DNA of 35,213 nucleotides, taken from NCBI GenBank assembly GCA_024516155.1, contig JAJJXM010000144.1, positions 1-35,213 of the forward strand. Direction: 5' to 3'. Under the pieces are notes generated by a model that saw only the letters and a list, made by a program, of their open reading frames with translations, did no database searches and was not told where the DNA came from. This DNA is from Pyronema omphalodes (Eukaryota; Ascomycota; Pezizomycetes; Pezizales; Pyronemataceae). The translations under genes and the position numbers were made by a program. Below, piece after piece: positions 35,043 through 35,213 of the stretch. Each line of letters starts with the position of its first letter. The first letter of the stretch is position 1.

Positions 35043-35213
35043 AGGGTTAGGGTTAGGGTTAGGGTTAGGGTTAGGGTTAGGGTTAGGGTTAGGGTTAGGG
35101 TTAGGGTTAGGGTTAGGGTTAGGGTTAGGGTTAGGGTTAGGGTTAGGGTTAGGGTTAGGGTTAGGGTTAGGGTTAGGGTTAGGGTTAGGGTTAGGGTTAG
35201 GTTAGGGTTAGGG
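35043..35213 (+). repeat. Telomere, (TTAGGG)n
   Basis: About 28 copies of TTAGGG run to the window end, all in the same phase except one short unit (GGGTTAGGTTAGGG) near 35198-35205. The G-rich strand is 5' to 3' toward the end, as at a right chromosome terminus. TTAGGG is shared by many fungi, animals and other eukaryotes. Confidence 0.98.

Noticed and set aside
1..35213. tRNA, rRNA, CRISPR or bacterial operon features
   Set aside because: None seen; telomere, LTRs and chromodomain Pol show a eukaryotic chromosome end.

Overview
This window is the right-hand end of a eukaryotic chromosome. It closes with about 28 uninterrupted TTAGGG repeats (35043-35213), the G-rich strand running outward. 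Everything inside the telomere is LTR retrotransposon of the Ty3/gypsy (Metaviridae), chromodomain-bearing ('chromovirus') type. I see no host single-copy gene, tRNA, rRNA or CRISPR array. Telomere type, element type and compact intron-free sequence suggest a filamentous or basal fungus; I cannot name phylum or species with confidence.

Three element families are present. Family 1 has a 510-530 bp LTR (TGTCACGG start on its coding strand), a small ORF1, Gag, and a 1222-codon Pol frame. Family 2 has a 1140 bp LTR, a 372/373-aa Gag and a 1285-codon Pol frame. Family 3 is seen only as a decayed Gag next to the telomere.

Layout. (i) 1-5855: family-1 element 'A' on the minus strand, cut by the window edge in integrase, broken by stops, frameshifts, a 177-bp internal duplication and a family-2 solo LTR (3471-4610, 5-bp target duplication). 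(ii) 5856-12222: family-1 element '2', minus strand, sharing LTR 5856-6365 with A; its Pol frame is intact but Gag carries two stops. (iii) 12223-32824: older family-1 element 'D' on the plus strand, decayed and split by three later insertions: family-2 element 'B' (13446-20845), a family-1 solo LTR (24088-24617) and family-2 element 'C' (25114-32510). The A/2 tandem appears to sit inside D's 5' LTR, whose first part would lie left of the window. (iv) 32825-34968: family-3 Gag pseudogene, interrupted by D at its zinc-knuckle-like end. (v) 34969-35042: short junction. (vi) telomere. The implied order is family-3 element, then D, then A/2, B, C and the D solo LTR, then the solo LTR inside A.

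B and C look coding-complete: LTR, primer-binding site, Gag, -1 frame Pol (protease, reverse transcriptase, RNase H, integrase, chromodomain), purine tract, LTR. B has LTRs I read as identical, so it is probably very recent; C has a perfect target duplication but visibly diverged LTRs.

The most notable signals are: a GGGAAAA slippery heptamer plus stem-loop at the Gag stop in both families; primer-binding sites complementary to the element's own LTR (Tf1-like self-priming); telomere-like CCCTAA/TTAGGG motifs, GATA palindromes and CACGTG boxes in the family-2 LTR; and a conserved small ORF1 overlapping Gag in the +1 frame in family 1.
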